DNA of 64,000 nucleotides from Diphasiastrum complanatum (taxonomy: Eukaryota > Streptophyta > Lycopodiopsida > Lycopodiales > Lycopodiaceae). Below, in pieces: positions 11,622 to 26,500 of this stretch. A program made the position numbers and the translations under genes. Numbering within the stretch: position 1 is the first letter of the stretch; each line of letters opens with the position of its first letter. The notes under the pieces were generated by a model. It saw nothing but the letters and a program-made list of their open reading frames with translations. It was not told where the DNA came from and did no database searches. Where the stretch lies: contig CM055092.1 in the NCBI GenBank assembly GCA_029204225.1, positions 68,750,042-68,814,041 of the forward strand. Direction: 5' to 3'.

Positions 11622-14600
11622 ATGGCGGAGAAGGGAGACGCCTGTGCCCTTTCGGACTCTCTGGAGGTGACGGAGGCTCTGCTTTGGGCTGGCAATGGCG
11701 TGGCTCAGCAGGAGCACACATGGAGGCTGAATGCCAGTTCCTTTCGAAGGTCGGATCATCCAGCTGCTGCTGCTGCTCCTGCCTCCCCCCGCCGCCCGCT
11801 TCAAGAATGCTTAAAAGGCCTAGGTTCTACTTCTTGGTGTTATTTTCACCTCTTTCCGTTTTATTCACGTTCATCTTCTCTGTACCTGCAAACGTACATG
11901 TTCTTTGACACGCAAAGACAATCTAAATTGTAGCATCTGAGAATGATGAGCATTCCATGTTGCAACTGAAGCAAGTAGCAGTTAAGGTATTGGGGAATGG
12001 ATTTTTTAGTGGCCTTTCCACCAGGTAAAACGGTGAACCCCCCACGAACCCGGTGGAAAGGTAAGCAAAGAATTCCTGTCGCAAGTGCCACGGATTCGAT
12101 TAGTTATTTTTTTATGGCACACGCTTTTTGACTTAGTATAGGCCATGACCTGCTTTTGAAAACTTCTATGGAGTTCAAGATTCATAATCCGGCATGTCAC
12201 TTTCAAAACTCATAATCATCTCATTTTCAAAAACATTAAAATAAAAAGTCCATGGAATCTGTCGTAGCCTATAATCTCCTGATGAATACCAAGAATCTTT
12301 GCACTATTTATCCACTTCAAGAATGAATGGTAAAATTCCATGCCAATCCTTCACATATATTGACACTGGAAAAACAGTTTTCCAGTGCCGATGCAGGGTA
12401 ATGCTTTAATGAGACTCCTGAATATCATAACATAGCCCTTTATAAGACAAGCAATTTGCTGTCTGAGCTCCTTTTCCGTTTAGGCTTGTGATTGATCACG
12501 CGGAAGTGTGACATGATGTTTCTGTTAGTTGGCGCATCCCAATGACGTCTAATTGCAAGTTGCCAGTTATGTAAATTTGACATGCCAGTATCAGGCTGAA
12601 TTGTTTTGCTGTGGCTTATTCTCGTATCTATCATTCACAAATATTCAGATTTTGACCTGATCCATTTGTTTTTGTGATTTTATTTTTAAGTTTGTTGCAT
12701 TTATGCAATAGCTAGCGGTGACATGGCCCTAAGCCTCTATTTCCAATTGTCGTGATATCTATTGGCTCAGATATGTTTTTGTTGTGAATAGGGTAGTTTG
12801 GTATTCCTTGCACCACAAAAGCTATTCTATATTTGTGCAAGTTTTGTAATCATTATTTGATTATGTAGGAGTGGGCACGGGAGGTGTAGACGAGTATTAT
12901 CAGCAACAAATGGAGATGCTTGAAGGCTTCACAGAAATGGACACAATTGAAGATGGTGGTGCTTTTCCGGGGGTTACCAAAGTAAGTTTTTTTGAAGTTT
13001 GTTGAATAAAAAATCATGAATGATTGTTTCTTAAGTTTAACATTGAATTCTAAAATATGATTCAATCCCAAAAAGTAAATTAAGTCACCGTTTGCGAGGA
13101 TTGTTTTGCCCATTGGCCTAGTCATGGTCATAGTTACCATGAATCTGAATTTAAAGGGTTTTGAACCTTTTGAATCCTTTGGACCTGAATGGTTTTTAGA
13201 TGCAAGATTGAAATCTTTGTGTAACTCCTAACAATAATCTGAGACTCGTTCAAATAACTTTTAAGATATGGTCATGCAAATAGGTGCATACCTTTCGGAA
13301 AATAAGAGTGCTTGTTAGAAGTAGCGCGAAGGTGCCCCATGGCAAAACTTGTCATCCTTGCTATGTGTCATGTGAATTTTTCAGATTTGATGCTTGTCTA
13401 TATTTGAATCTCAATGCAAATCCTGACAAAAATCTACTTCATTCTTAAGTAGGGGTGATGATGCTATCAATAGTGCTTAGAAAGCACATTGTTATGCAAA
13501 ATCTCATGTTTTTGTATTTCAAGGAAGTTACATTAAACTTATTGCATAGGTCCATGCTATAGTCCAACTTAACATACTTTTCTGCCACTAGATAGGAATG
13601 AAAGTAAAAGTTGCAAGAGGACTTTGGAAGCAATTTTCTAATCTCATATTGAAGAATGCTGCGAATACTTTGGAGTCCAATAAGCTAGTTTTCTTGACAA
13701 ATCACAAAATTCATCAAACCATACATGACAATGATCGTAGTTATCATCAGTATCTCTTAGACAGAACTTTGACTCTCTGAAGGAGAATAAAGCTTTGTAA
13801 GCTTGTTTGGGGAGGTATTAGGAAGCATCTTTCTGGAATATATCAAACTACATTAAGCTCAAAATTTTCTATTTTGTAATACTTTAAAGATTGTGTGGTT
13901 TTTGAAAACTAACATAGGTTTTTGTGACATAGGCTTGTGGCATTTTGAGGTTCTACAAAGCTCAAATTTTATGAACAATTATGCTAGAACTTAGAACACA
14001 ATTTCTTTAACAATATAAGAAAAGTTCGTCAATGTTGTAGTTGGACATGATTGGATTATGCAAGTAAGGAATTTGGCTTACATCATGAATTTTGATGAGT
14101 TGGCAATACAGTATGTAACTCTCCATCAATAGGAACTCAATCACATATAACGCATCACATGAAGCACAAATTAGATAACAAAGATGAGCCACATTGTATT
14201 TTCCAACTAAAAAACTATATGAATGTCAATTATAGTCAATATCGGCTCCCTTGCAAGGAAGAATGGTGAGTCTTCTCCACAGATTTTAAGAGATTGATAC
14301 CTATGAGGTTTGAGAATCAATAGTGCCTGCAAGAGCTCTAACTTGATTGTGTGATTGATGATGACGTACGAGAAAAGACATCAAGATGCTCTTATGTGGC
14401 CTCATCAACAAACCGACCATTCCGCTACACCAAGTATTAAATTTGTTGTCCAGGTTGAATATGTTGAACATGCACCTAAAGAATAGCTAAAAATGGAAAG
14501 AGCGTAGGATAAGAAGGAAATTTTGTAGGATGGGGCTCGTAAGTTATTATGGACATACAATGCACAGTTCATGCTTCTCATATGAGTACTCGCAAAAAAA

Positions 14601-17600
14601 TTAGTGGCTCGAAACAATTTTACATGGTTATTATATTAAACTAGACCCCCTTTTGTTATGGATAAGGGTTATTCAGTGGATAAGGCCAAAGCCTAAATGG
14701 GAACCTTTTGAGTAATTGCAAATAAGCATAAATAAGGGTCAGGAATCTTTCATTTCTCAATTTGTGAGTTTGATGTGATGAGCTTTTTGTAGTGGAGTTC
14801 TATTTGCGTTTGGAGATCTACTTAAGCTATTATACTAGGCCTATCCTATAACTTAAGTACTATTGAGATAAGGATGTGGGACTTTAGCCCTAATCCAATA
14901 GCTTCTTGCAAGATTTTATTAGGGTCTTTCAATATAAATCAAATTGGTGCTTTCGATACATAAGGTTATGTTTTGGACTAGTCTTGAGTTCTTTGTAGGA
15001 GATTTATTCCTCCTTGTAGTCGTCTATTGGCTACATTTGATGTTCTATTAGTATTCTTATTTGGAGGATGCTATTTGCTGCATCTATGGTCTATCATCTT
15101 ACATGTCGCCCTAACTATGATTTGTGTTCAAAATTTTGGTTCCTTTCGCTCCTATTGCGCCCCAATTTGCAGATCAGAGACCTCGATCTCAGAAATCGTG
15201 GCAAAGTAAGGGCAAAAATCACCAAAACTGATAGATCAGCTACCAATTATCTATCAAAATTTCCAGAGACTTACCTACAGTCAAATCTAACATGGATGTA
15301 ATAGATTGCCAGTTTACAAAAGTTAAGAATCAGTGAATCTCAATATCTTGTCAAAAAAACACTCAAAAAGAGCATTTTTTTGGAGATCCCCTCAGAGATA
15401 GCTCTTGAAACTTGTATAGTCACTAGATCTGACCCAGATGCATCTATGAAAATCTCTGTGAGAGTTACTGATGGAAAAAACACCATTTTTTAGTGTGTGC
15501 GAGGGTTCCAAGGAGCAAAATCTTCAGAACCCTCGTAGAGCATTAAGATCATCACACGGCTATTGAGAAGATTTCACATTTGCCAAGGCTTGTGCTCTAT
15601 TTTATAGTTTGGTGACATATGTATTGTTGATATCAATTTTTATGCTTGGTCTCGTCGGCTAGCTTGAAATGTATTTGTACCCATCCATATTTGCGTGTTG
15701 TTGTTTGGCATTCATGGTCCGTACGACTAGCTTGGGAGACGTTTGCACTTTGCTAATGGTGATTGACATTCATGTTCCTTATGTATAACTTGGGATCCAT
15801 GTACATACCCAAGCCCATTTTGTTATCTCTACATGGCATTCTTGGTTGATACAACTAGCTTGGAATGACGTTGCTTCGCCTTGTTTATGGAGGCTATCTG
15901 ACATTCATGGATCCTTCCTAAAACTTCGGATCTCAGTGTTGGTATGAGCATTCTTCTTTGGCATGCTTGTTCTGTTAGATTGATATAGTGGAAATGTGGT
16001 GGTACTCTTACATTCCTTTGGCTTTTTTTTTTTTTTTGTTCTATTGGCTTGGTATGTGATGTATCAACGATGTCTTCTGTGCTTGGGGCATCAAGTATAT
16101 GTTGATGATTTTTCTTGATATATGGTCCAGTGGTATGGTAGCTTGGACTACAAATAGTAGCAGAGTACCATTTGAGAAACAATAGTATTATTGTTTAATC
16201 CAATTGTGTTGCAACCTGAGGAGGTGACTATTTTTCTTTGGTGCTATTGTAGATCCACTCGATTTACCTATAGAGAGCTCTTCTCTTTGGTGTTCTTCAG
16301 CCACAACATTCATAGTTATACTGTCCTTGGCATTGTTGGTCCAATTTGATGACGTGGTACATGTGTACAATAACTCATTGATTAGATACAATGACTGTGG
16401 GGGTCCTTGGGGTGTTTTCCTTTGGCATTCTTGGTTCATTCATATAGCGTGACAGAAGTCATGTCATCATTCACCAACTGTTTCATGTTGGGGTTGTCAG
16501 TTTAGCTTGGATCCTTTGAGGTAACTACAGACTTAGCACATGCAATTTTGTGATTAGCGTTATGCATTGACATCACGACAACATATTTGGTATATTCATG
16601 TTCGTAGCTGTATACTTTGAAACATCTACATTAGTTGGATTTTCATATCCACATTGAGGCTAAGACATTGATTTCAATTATTATGATCTAAGATTAAAGC
16701 CGTGTTGTTCTAAGTAGGGGAGAGATAAGTACGCAATTACTTTACTTGGTCTAACCCATTATTCAAGAATTGGGCTTTGAATCTAGATAAGGTTAAGGTT
16801 TCTTGGCTTTCATGTGGTAGCTTTTTGGAAGGTTACTTTAGGGTCCTTTAAGGACCAGAATAGTAGAAATAGAGTAGCTGCTATCATAGTTGTGTCGAAT
16901 CGCGATTCATTGAAAGAACCGCGATTCAAAAGACCTTTTCAAAAAGGTCCGGTTCGAACCGTTTTTTGACTGTTCGAACCGTTTAAAAAAAAAAAAAAAC
17001 TCGTCGCCTCCTCGCGACCTCCTGCTCCTGCTCCTCGCGACTCCTGCTCCTGCTCCTCGCGACGCCTGCTCCTCGCGACCTCTTGCTCCTGCTCATCGCG
17101 ACTGCTCCTCGCGACCTCCTACTCCTACTCCTCGCGACCTCCTGCAGCCAAAGTAACGATGCCATTTGGGTGATAGTTGATCGCCCCACTAAATTGGCTA
17201 CCTTTCTTCCTATGAAGACAATTTTAAAGGCGTCTGATTTAGCTTAGACATTTGTGGAACAATTGTTTAGAAATGAGATTATATGGACTACCAAACGCCA
17301 TCCGTCTGATCTTATTGGATGGGTGGGTTTGTTCTACTCACAACTCTTGTGGTTGCTTGTATCTGGCTTATATTGGAGGTTGTTTTGATTCACATAGCCT
17401 AACAAAGGTTGTGCCATCACTCACCAACTATTTCATGTTGTGGTTATTAGTTGAGCTTGGTTATTTTGAGGCAACAACATTCTTAGCATATGCAGTTTTT
17501 ACAAAAAATGGAAGCTTAAAGTCCTCTGACCATGAAATTAGCGAGCTTACAAAAACAGGTATGTTTATGTACCTAAAAACAATGCTACCAAACCACATGA

Positions 17601-20525
17601 TAATGTCTGCTTAGATTTATTTTTATGTTGTATGTTTCTGTGCCTTAAGTGCCATTGAATTTCAGACCTTGACTGGAGGAAAGGAGTCATCAACCAATCC
17701 TGCTTATATGCAGACATTATACTTAAAATTTATGTCTGCTTATAAGAGAGACAATTTTTTTGCCTATTTCTCATGAAATGTTGCTATTGCTGCTATTCTT
17801 AAATTGCTGGCATAATTTGGCTAATTTGAAATTCATTTTTGTGCATAGCAATTCATTATTTTTCAAGGAATAGCCTCTGACTAGACTTTAATGAAAGCAT
17901 GAACAATACTGGCCTACTGTTAGCAGAATCTACTTATATTGCTCCCAAGATCGTGGGCTCCCGAGCATAAAAAAGGATTAAGTGGCAGATGCTTTATGAG
18001 CAGGAGGTTTAACATAGGAGAAGGAGAGCAAGTCAATATTTGGATTTAGATTGCTGAAGAAGCTCCAGGTAGAATGTTCGAGAGCATTCAACAATCTTCA
18101 CGTCGTAGACTGTAGTAGGTCATCATGCTGTGGATAGAAGCTAGAAGCTAGAGTTTATCTGGGGAAGTAGTTTAGTGTAACAATTAAAGCATCGCGTTTT
18201 TATGTACAGCAAAGTAAATCCACTCTGTTCTTTGCAAGCGCTGTTTGTCTCTGTTCTTGATATCAAGAGGATAAAACTAAATTTTTGCTATTAACAAAGC
18301 ATTGCACCTTGTTCAGCTCTGAATTTGACACGTGTGGATCTTGTTTCAGGAGGAGCATGAGCAAACTGTTAAAGGAGAGCGTTTTGCAATCAGGATATCA
18401 AATCTTGCCAATCTTGTGCTCTTTGCTGCTAAAGTTTATGCATCAATAAGGAGTAGGTCTCTGGCTATTATTGCCTCAACTCTTGATTCACTTTTGGATC
18501 TGCTATCTGGATTTATACTTTGGTTCACAGCTTTTTCTATGCAACATCCAAATCCATACCTTTATCCAATTGGGAAGAAGAGGATGCAGCCTTTGGTTAG
18601 TATCCCTTTTTGAAAACTCTGATGATTACCTGGCCATTCATCTGCATTGAGCTTTAGAAGGCTGTGCTTGTGGACTAAATGCAATTGTTATTGGCTAGCT
18701 CATTCTCAAATTTATTTTGACTGAGAAGGGTTTTAGTTGCAATGACAATTTTTTAGTGGATTCCTAGTTGTTACTGTTACAACTTGAAATTTTCTATGTA
18801 TATGACTTTGCAACTCAAATGCAAATGGAAATGGTCTTTTATAATGTTGTTATTTCTCCTATTCAGGGAATTCTGGTTTTTGCTTCTGTCATGGCAACAT
18901 TAGGACTGCAAATTCTACTAGAGTCAATACGTAAGCTTGTATCAAAGGTAAGGACTACTGCTCTTTTGATATCTTTATGAGTTTTCTCATGTGTAACCTC
19001 AAATTCGAGACTAACTTACATATGAATGTTGCATTTTAAGTAGCTATTTGGAGTTGAGTTGATGGCATAAGATGTTATGCATGTACAGCAGTGTTATGCA
19101 TCGTGATGCCATGGAAGAAACATATGTAATGTGGATCTTTCTGTCAAGTCCTTGAGTCGTTTTTGGAGTTTTCTGTGAAGTGTATCAGCATGTTATAACT
19201 CTTCTCAATTTCAGCTGTATCAAATAGAATTTTACATAGGATACTTCATGTATTTTGTGGCTTTATGTCATACTCAAAAAAAAGGTAAATTTTTTCTGGG
19301 TATTTCAGGTGCAGAAATGGTGACTAGTTTCTTGGCTAGTAAATCTTTTGTTATCATCTGGTTTTCTGGCTATTCTAGATTCTAGATTTAAAAGTTATAG
19401 CTACATAAAAAGTGGAGAGATTCCTTTCACACTATTGGTCATGATCGCATTAATAAAAATTATTCACTAAGTCACCTTTTTTTACTTTGACTATGTCGTT
19501 TATTTGTACTCTCACCAATAAACCAAACTTATTTGTACAAGTTTTTGCATGACCCTAGGTTTATCATTGCTGACATCTTTCTTGGCAAGTGTTAGATGTG
19601 CATGGAGTTTGCCATGTGTTGATGATGGGACTTGTTAGGTCAAGGGGTGCCTGATGATTGGGATTGAGAACCTAGGAGAGGCATTCCTTGTTACTTTCTA
19701 TGCAACAAAGGCTGGAAAGAGACATAGCAGGCAAGTCCTGAAGTGTTGTATGTTCATGACATTTATTGTAAGAAGGAAATCAATAAAGGTTTTACTTCAC
19801 ATATTTTCTATGGTCTAACATTTGGTATTAGAGCTAAGAGTTTGAGAGATCATCGAGAGGCTGAGAATCTTCCTTCAGAAGCTCACTTCAATCAGTAGGT
19901 TATTGGTTTGCAAAAGCTTAGGGTTTATGTCCTTTTTGAGGGCTGCAATGTCATTAGCTTCAAAGTAGACCTATACGTGGAATCAATGTTCCATGGCCCT
20001 TTTCGAAACGTTTTTTCGAAAAGGGTTTGAAACGGGAAAGAATCAGCAACCCTAGGAAATAATCGACGAAACGGGTTTAGGTTTTTTTTTTTTGGATATT
20101 ATTTCTAGCCTTCTATAATCTATTATGGCATAAACAAGTGCTAGATATACAATGTACATCATTACATGCCACATGGTACTACTGTCTACCTATGTCATAA
20201 ATGATACTACAATGGTTCCAACTTCCAACTTCTAGAATCCATAATTACATTATCTAAGTTCTAACACTAATCACTACTTAGTGTTAACTAACACACACAT
20301 CGTTCTTTGATAGCAACGGTACTTGATGACACTGAGATATACCATTATCATATTGGCAGCATTAGACATTAGACATATTTTATGTTTATAGCTATAGTTG
20401 TAGTACATTGACATTTCTTGTCTGTCATGGAGACGTTTCATACGCTCCCGCTGTACCACACACTTGATATGTATTTTTCTTTCATCTTATATGCCTATTG
20501 GCATGGAAAAGACATTAATAAAATC

Positions 20526-20591
<66 letters not shown>

Positions 20592-23500
20592 GGCCTACCA
20601 CGCAGGCAGCACCTGCTTGCGTTGCCGCCGCCGCCTCCTCCTCTGCCCCTACTCTCCAAATCTGCCTTCTGGTTTGTCATTTGCTCCTATTGCTGGCCTC
20701 CTTTGGATTCCTAAACCTACTCTTTCCCTTTTCTTCGTCTACTCAAGAATCGACACCCATCCCTCTCCTATACTCCATCAAGATCCACTGAACTGTTCTC
20801 ATGTTGGCAAGAAGGTCAGTCAAAGCTGATTTCCAGAATATGAAAATGGAACTCTTGTAGTTGAAAGAAACGATGGCAATGCTGATTAAGGAAAGGAATA
20901 TGATGCAGTCCAAGATTACTCATTTGGAGCAAGCAATCGGCAACAAACTGATTTCAGCCTCCGAGCACTATGATAAAAGCATTGGAACAAAACATTGAGC
21001 AGCAGCAGGAAGAAGCCCTTACTTGGGCATCGATACCAAAAGTAGGTACTAAACCCAACGCTCCCATTACGTCAGTCAATTCAGTCACAATCCAGGAAGA
21101 GAAATCTTGGGAGCAAAAGGCTCTCAACATTAGGGTCAGAGGGATTCCAGACACACAAGATGTTGTAGCAGAGGCCAAGCGCTTTTTGGATACCACATTA
21201 GGACATCGGACAAATGTTTTGGACACATTGTCGAGGACTACTAGAGATACAGCCACGTTGATCATCTGTTTTACCTACTTGGCGACTCGACGGGACGCTT
21301 TACGATGTAGAGCTAAGTTTCGTGACTCTACCATTTTTATGGATGATGATCTTACTTATATTCAGGTGGAGGAGAGGCATAAGGAAGGCCTTTCAGGAAG
21401 CTAGGGAGTCATGCAGACGAGTTATATACAGAGATGGACGAATGCGCCGTTTTGATAGCTCTCGTGATGGTTCCCATAGGTTAGGGATCTGGGGTGCCCG
21501 GGGTTGGGAGCACCCCGGGGCCCCATCCATACCACCTTCGGATTGGAGTGTGGAATTGTGCTGGCATACAATATATAATTCTTTATGGAGACACATGAGA
21601 GCCCAGAGCAAGGACTTCCTTCTTTTCCTGGATATAGATGGGACTCAGTTTTTCGACGTGAGACTAGATCTGCCAGTGGTCGTGGTGATATACTTGGAGT
21701 TACCAGGACTTTTGAGGACAATTTGGGACCTATTACTTCATATGGTGAGCATTTACTCTAGTTTGGAGAGGCCCATGAGCTAGCCATTTATAATGGCTTA
21801 TCTTGTTGGCCACATTCAGACATATATACATGCCATCCTCATAGTGGAGGACATAGTGTCGTTGACTATCTCATGGTCACCATCATCTCTGATTTCCACG
21901 TCTCCCGCACCACCCTTTCTGATCACTCCTTTCTCTCTTTCGCTATCGGCCACCTTCCGCTGACTCATCCATCTTCACTACCTATGCTTACCCGTGCACC
22001 CAAATACACATTTGACCCCATTTACATGCCAATGTACCAGCAGTCCCTGGCTTCGCTTCTACACTCCTTTCCCCATGACAGTCCAGTTGACACCCAAGCC
22101 GCTTTTCTCACCACCTCCCTCCACTCTACCCCTTCACTAGCCTTTCTCACCAAGTCCCATCCCAGCAAAATCCGACACACATCTCGATCACTGCACCCTC
22201 CCTGTTGCGTAGGCATCCCAAAGGGAGCCGAGAACCACGACTTAGTTTCCCGGTTTTCAACTCTTGCCGTCCGAACCCACTTGACATACAAGTAGCCAAC
22301 TCCCCAACAACGATCAGACTTAACTAACTTGAAGTTCAAAAACCAACATTGAGATCCAACATGGTGCCATGCCAGACCGGGGGTCCCGATGTGGTTGACT
22401 TCCCTCCAAGGGAGCCGCTCGACATACATCAATAAACTTAACTAACTCGAAGCTGTCGTTACAAACGAGTAACATCCATTCCAAGCAAGTTGTCTGACTC
22501 ACATCAGACTTAACCAACTCAAAGCTTCGTCACGAGTGCTGGAAGCCAACCTGGTGCCACGCCAGACTGGACAGCCATAAACAGGTAACTTCCACCCAAG
22601 CAAACTATCCAACTCAGCCGACAGGTTAGAGCCCGCCGTTCCCCAAGAGCTTAACCCATTCACGTTGACAACCAGTTCTTGGACCGAATGGTCCTGACAG
22701 CATTCTGCTGGCGTCTCGAAACGAATGGTCCCGACGGCTACCGCTGACAGGTAACTTCCACCCAAGCAAGCTATCCAACTTAGCCGACAGGTTAGAGCCC
22801 GTTCCCCAAGAGCTTCGCTTTGAGTCGCAACCTGCATTCCCCTATAGTTCTCGTGAGATTCGCCACCTTCTCTCATACCAAGTGCTCTACCCAAGCTGGT
22901 AAAGCATGTTTTCTCTCTCTAGAATTTATTGATCCCCAGGCTTCCTTTAATCATGCCTAGATTGTGTGAGGTGATTGCACATCGATCTGAGCTCTCTGGA
23001 CTTCGCTAGAACCGATCGCTGCCTGGATTTCGGCCACAGTGGCGCCGGGAGCAGCAGTGGCAGTGCTGGCGCCGGGGACAATGCTGGCGCTGGAAGTAAA
23101 GCTTGCATTGTAAAGCTAGCTTTACAACATCCACCCCACCTTTATAAAATCTGATGTCCTCATTAGATGTCAGATTATAGTAAAGGTGTTTCCCAATTAA
23201 AATTAACTACATTTAAGCTACTTGGCACAATACTCAATTTACTGACCATTTTATATTAACATTGTAGCTGGCACACCACAAGTCGGACGCTCAACTCTTT
23301 ATATTGAGAAATTACATAACTTGAAAATATTGCTTTGTCTTGGGAAAAGTGTAGATTTATCGCTTACGTAAAACCCGAGAACCTTATTTGACTTGGTGAC
23401 AGAGGCTTGCTGAAATATTCACCCTTGTCACTTGTGCTCTTGACTTTGGAACTCCTTTGAGCTCCGGATTTATCCTTTTTGCACGTTGTATATAGCTCCC

Positions 23501-26500
23501 TGAGCTCCAGATTTGATCATTTCTACACAGGTATCAAGGCTCCCTGAGCCAAAGGATTTATCATTGATCGCCCACTTTGTGGTCCACTCAGTGCCTTCTT
23601 ACTTTTGCACCTAGATTTCTCTCCTTGTCCCAGCCTTGATATTGATTTCTTCCATTTGGCTCTTTAAGGTAGGCAAAGGTTGAGTACTCCGCAATGCATC
23701 TCTCACTTAGCTTGAAGTAGCTGTCTTTGAATCAACACAAATGTAACCATTGATACGAACTATCTCTTCGCGTTTGTTTGAAGCACCATGTCTGTCGCAC
23801 AAAAACAAGACTTTCACAATTCGTCATTGGTCAGTTGCCTCACAGTCAAAAACAAGAAGTGTACATCTCGCTTGGCTTCAAGTATTTGAATCAGACACAT
23901 GCATCCAGAGTTTGCACTAGTCCGATTCCAATGCGAACTGTCCCTTAGCGTCCGTTCGAAGTACCAGTCTTTCGTGCAAGACTCAACTTTCACAGTTCCT
24001 TTGTTGATCAGCTGCTTTACACATAACACAATTTAGTGTACTCATTATGTCTCCTCATCATTGCTGGTCCAGAGAAAGCCTATAACAAGCTTTCCTTTCC
24101 ACAACAGAAACTTGTCAACTTATTAGGTCGAAAGTTCGCCAGTCTCCTCGTGTGAGTATGGCTAGGTCACCTTGAATTTGCCCCCATTTTGATCAACTTT
24201 CATTCAAAATTTGCACCAAGAGAGAGGTGTGTGTGATAGTTCCCCTCCACTTATGAAATCAGCTGACCAGACTTAGAGTAGAGTTCTTAGACAAAAGCCT
24301 TTGCAACGCTTTGCTTTCCATCTGCTAGGATTATGGCTTGATCTAACCTGTTGCCAATCTCTGAAGAGGATCCTAGTCTTTCCCCTTTGAGGAAAAATTC
24401 AACTGACACAGGATATCACCCATGCTCAGTGAGTTTCAGTTCTGAAGGTAGCCATCCCAAATGAAGACCAACTGCTCCATAGAAGATCTCTCCTGAAATT
24501 GCCCTTTCCAACTTTTGACTTCCTGCTTGCGTCTGGTGGGCGTTGTCGCAAATGAAACTAACCCAAGTAACAGACTAGCCATCCATCCTTTGAAAACATC
24601 GAGTCGTTTTGTTGCCGTTCACGTGCGAGTACTTGAATGGCGAATCCGCCCCACATATTCTGTAGTCCTCTTTATTTGAGGGTTTCAGCCTTCGAAAGAA
24701 AGGTTCCTTCTCGAGCCATCAGCTCCTTGTATGACAAGCTATCATGCAAACCAGGCAAAGCACGAGTACTAAGACTCACCACGAATACACACAAGCAAGA
24801 CACTCAGGCAGGTTTACTAATAGGTAACAAAGACAAGGTCCCCCTTTGAGATAGCCCTGCCAAAGGACCTTTGCCTAGCCGCGCCCATACAAATCGATCA
24901 CAAAATCAGCCCACAGAGAACACCCATCCAACTATCCGTGCCTTTCACCATTAAGCAGCACATTACCTCAGTCACGCCCCACCAAATTTGGTCGATACAC
25001 CCAAATTCGAGCAGCATCTCTGTATCATGGTTAACCCGTATAGTTCGAATATGTCGCCCTGCATCCCACAAGGCACAGACCGTGCTTTCACCAACCTAAT
25101 GGTAGCACCCTGCCTCATCTGTCCTACGTGCAGATAGCGCCAGGCCCGAACCATGGGAACTGACCGTGCTTAGACCTCAAGGGCAACGCCTTGACTCATC
25201 AAGTCCCTCGTTCTGCCGACCACCCCAACCATGGACGCAAAGGTGCTTACACTGTGGGCAGCACATTGCACAACAGTTGTCTTGATGAACCCCAGACAAT
25301 GGCCATTGCCGTGAGATCCGCATAGCTGACCGGCCAGTCGGCTCTGATACCACATGTTGCATAGGCATCCCAAAGGGAGCTGGGAACCACGACTTAGCTT
25401 CCCGGCTTTCAACTCTTGCCGTTCGAACCCACTTGACATACAAGCAACCAACTCGCCAAGAACGATCAGACTTAACCAACTTGAAGTTTGGAAACCAACA
25501 TTGAGATCCAACATGGTGCCATGCCAGACCGGGGGTCAGTTTGAGAATAATCCCACTTTATTAATAAATTTGAGAAGGTTACATTTCAAGTGTGTGACCG
25601 ACCCTAGTCTCTAGGGCGCTAGCATGCCAACGCGGGCGCCAAGACAATATTCCAGCAAGGGAAGCTGAGACTTGGTTGGAGCTCGCCCTGAGTCGCAACC
25701 TGCATTCTCCTATAGTTTTGGTGGGATTCGCCACCTCCCCTGGGTCATACCAAGGGCTCTAGAGACCCAAGCTGGTAAAGCACATTTTCTCTCTCTAGAA
25801 AAGTCATTTTCTCTCCCTAGAATTTATTGATCCCCAGGCTTCCTTTAATCATGCCTAGATCGTGTGAGCTGATTGCACATCGATCCGAGCTCTCTGGACT
25901 TCGCTAGAACCGATCAAAGTTTTTCAGCCATAGGAACTTGGCGCCGACTAGATTCTGGTCACAGTGGCGCCGGGAGCAGCAGTGGCGCTGATGGCACCGG
26001 GGACAATGCTAGCACCAGTGGCGCCGGAAGTAAAGCTTGCTTTACAACATTCCTTGGGATGATGCCGAGTGCCATTCTATTCATCATTTAGTCACCTATT
26101 CACGTATTCATGCTCCGTATTTACTTCGATCTTCCTGACGTTCTTACCACCGTGTTCTCCGCCGTAAAAAGCGCATTTATGATGACTTTGAAGGGAAACG
26201 TCTTATTGACCTTCTTTTCAGTTCTTCCTCAGGCACTTTCTCAGCGTGAGTTCATTATCTACTCCCCACCACCTCTCCTGGAAGACCTCCGCATTTGGAC
26301 TGCCTATGCTACTAGCTCATATACCATCCCCACTGACTCACCTATCTCTATATGTACACGACCATCTGAGTTCTCCTTCGTCACATCCGATATGCTCCTT
26401 GTTGCCATTAGGAAGATGAAGTCCCATAAAGCTAGAGATATCGAAGACCTCGAGTCTGAACTCCTTGCCCATGCATCGGACTTACTCGCTCCCACCATAG

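Larger units (their letters stand above)
12982..18349 (+). other. MTP intron 2 (5.4 kb)
   Basis: Donor GTAAGT at 12982, acceptor TTGTTTCAG ending at 18349. It contains a degenerate minisatellite (15640-16460), a TTCGAA-rich palindromic patch, a GC-rich minisatellite and a Gypsy integrase scrap. About 12990-15600 and 17620-18340 show nothing recognisable. Confidence 0.85.

Noticed and set aside
11439-11804. Minus-strand ORF opposite MTP exon 1
   Set aside because: Antisense shadow of the CT-rich leader and exon 1; composed of Arg/Glu repeats and poly-Ser.
11601-11933. Upstream ATG at 11601 and ORF running to 11933 as the MTP N-terminus
   Set aside because: The ORF runs through the donor at 11824 into the intron. 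Splicing 11823 to 12869 restores the conserved YYQQQ region in frame. ATG 11622 fits family length better.
16960-17000. GGTTCGAACC words as Pol III B boxes (tRNA gene or SINE) at 16.96 kb and 29.63 kb
   Set aside because: They fit the B-box consensus, but no A box lies at tRNA spacing and no cloverleaf can be drawn. The palindromic repetition explains them better.
23040-23060. TGGCGCC words near 23040 and 25966 as a primer binding site
   Set aside because: They occur inside both LTRs, and the true PBS (TGGTATCAGAGC on minus) is next to the LTR end at 25355.
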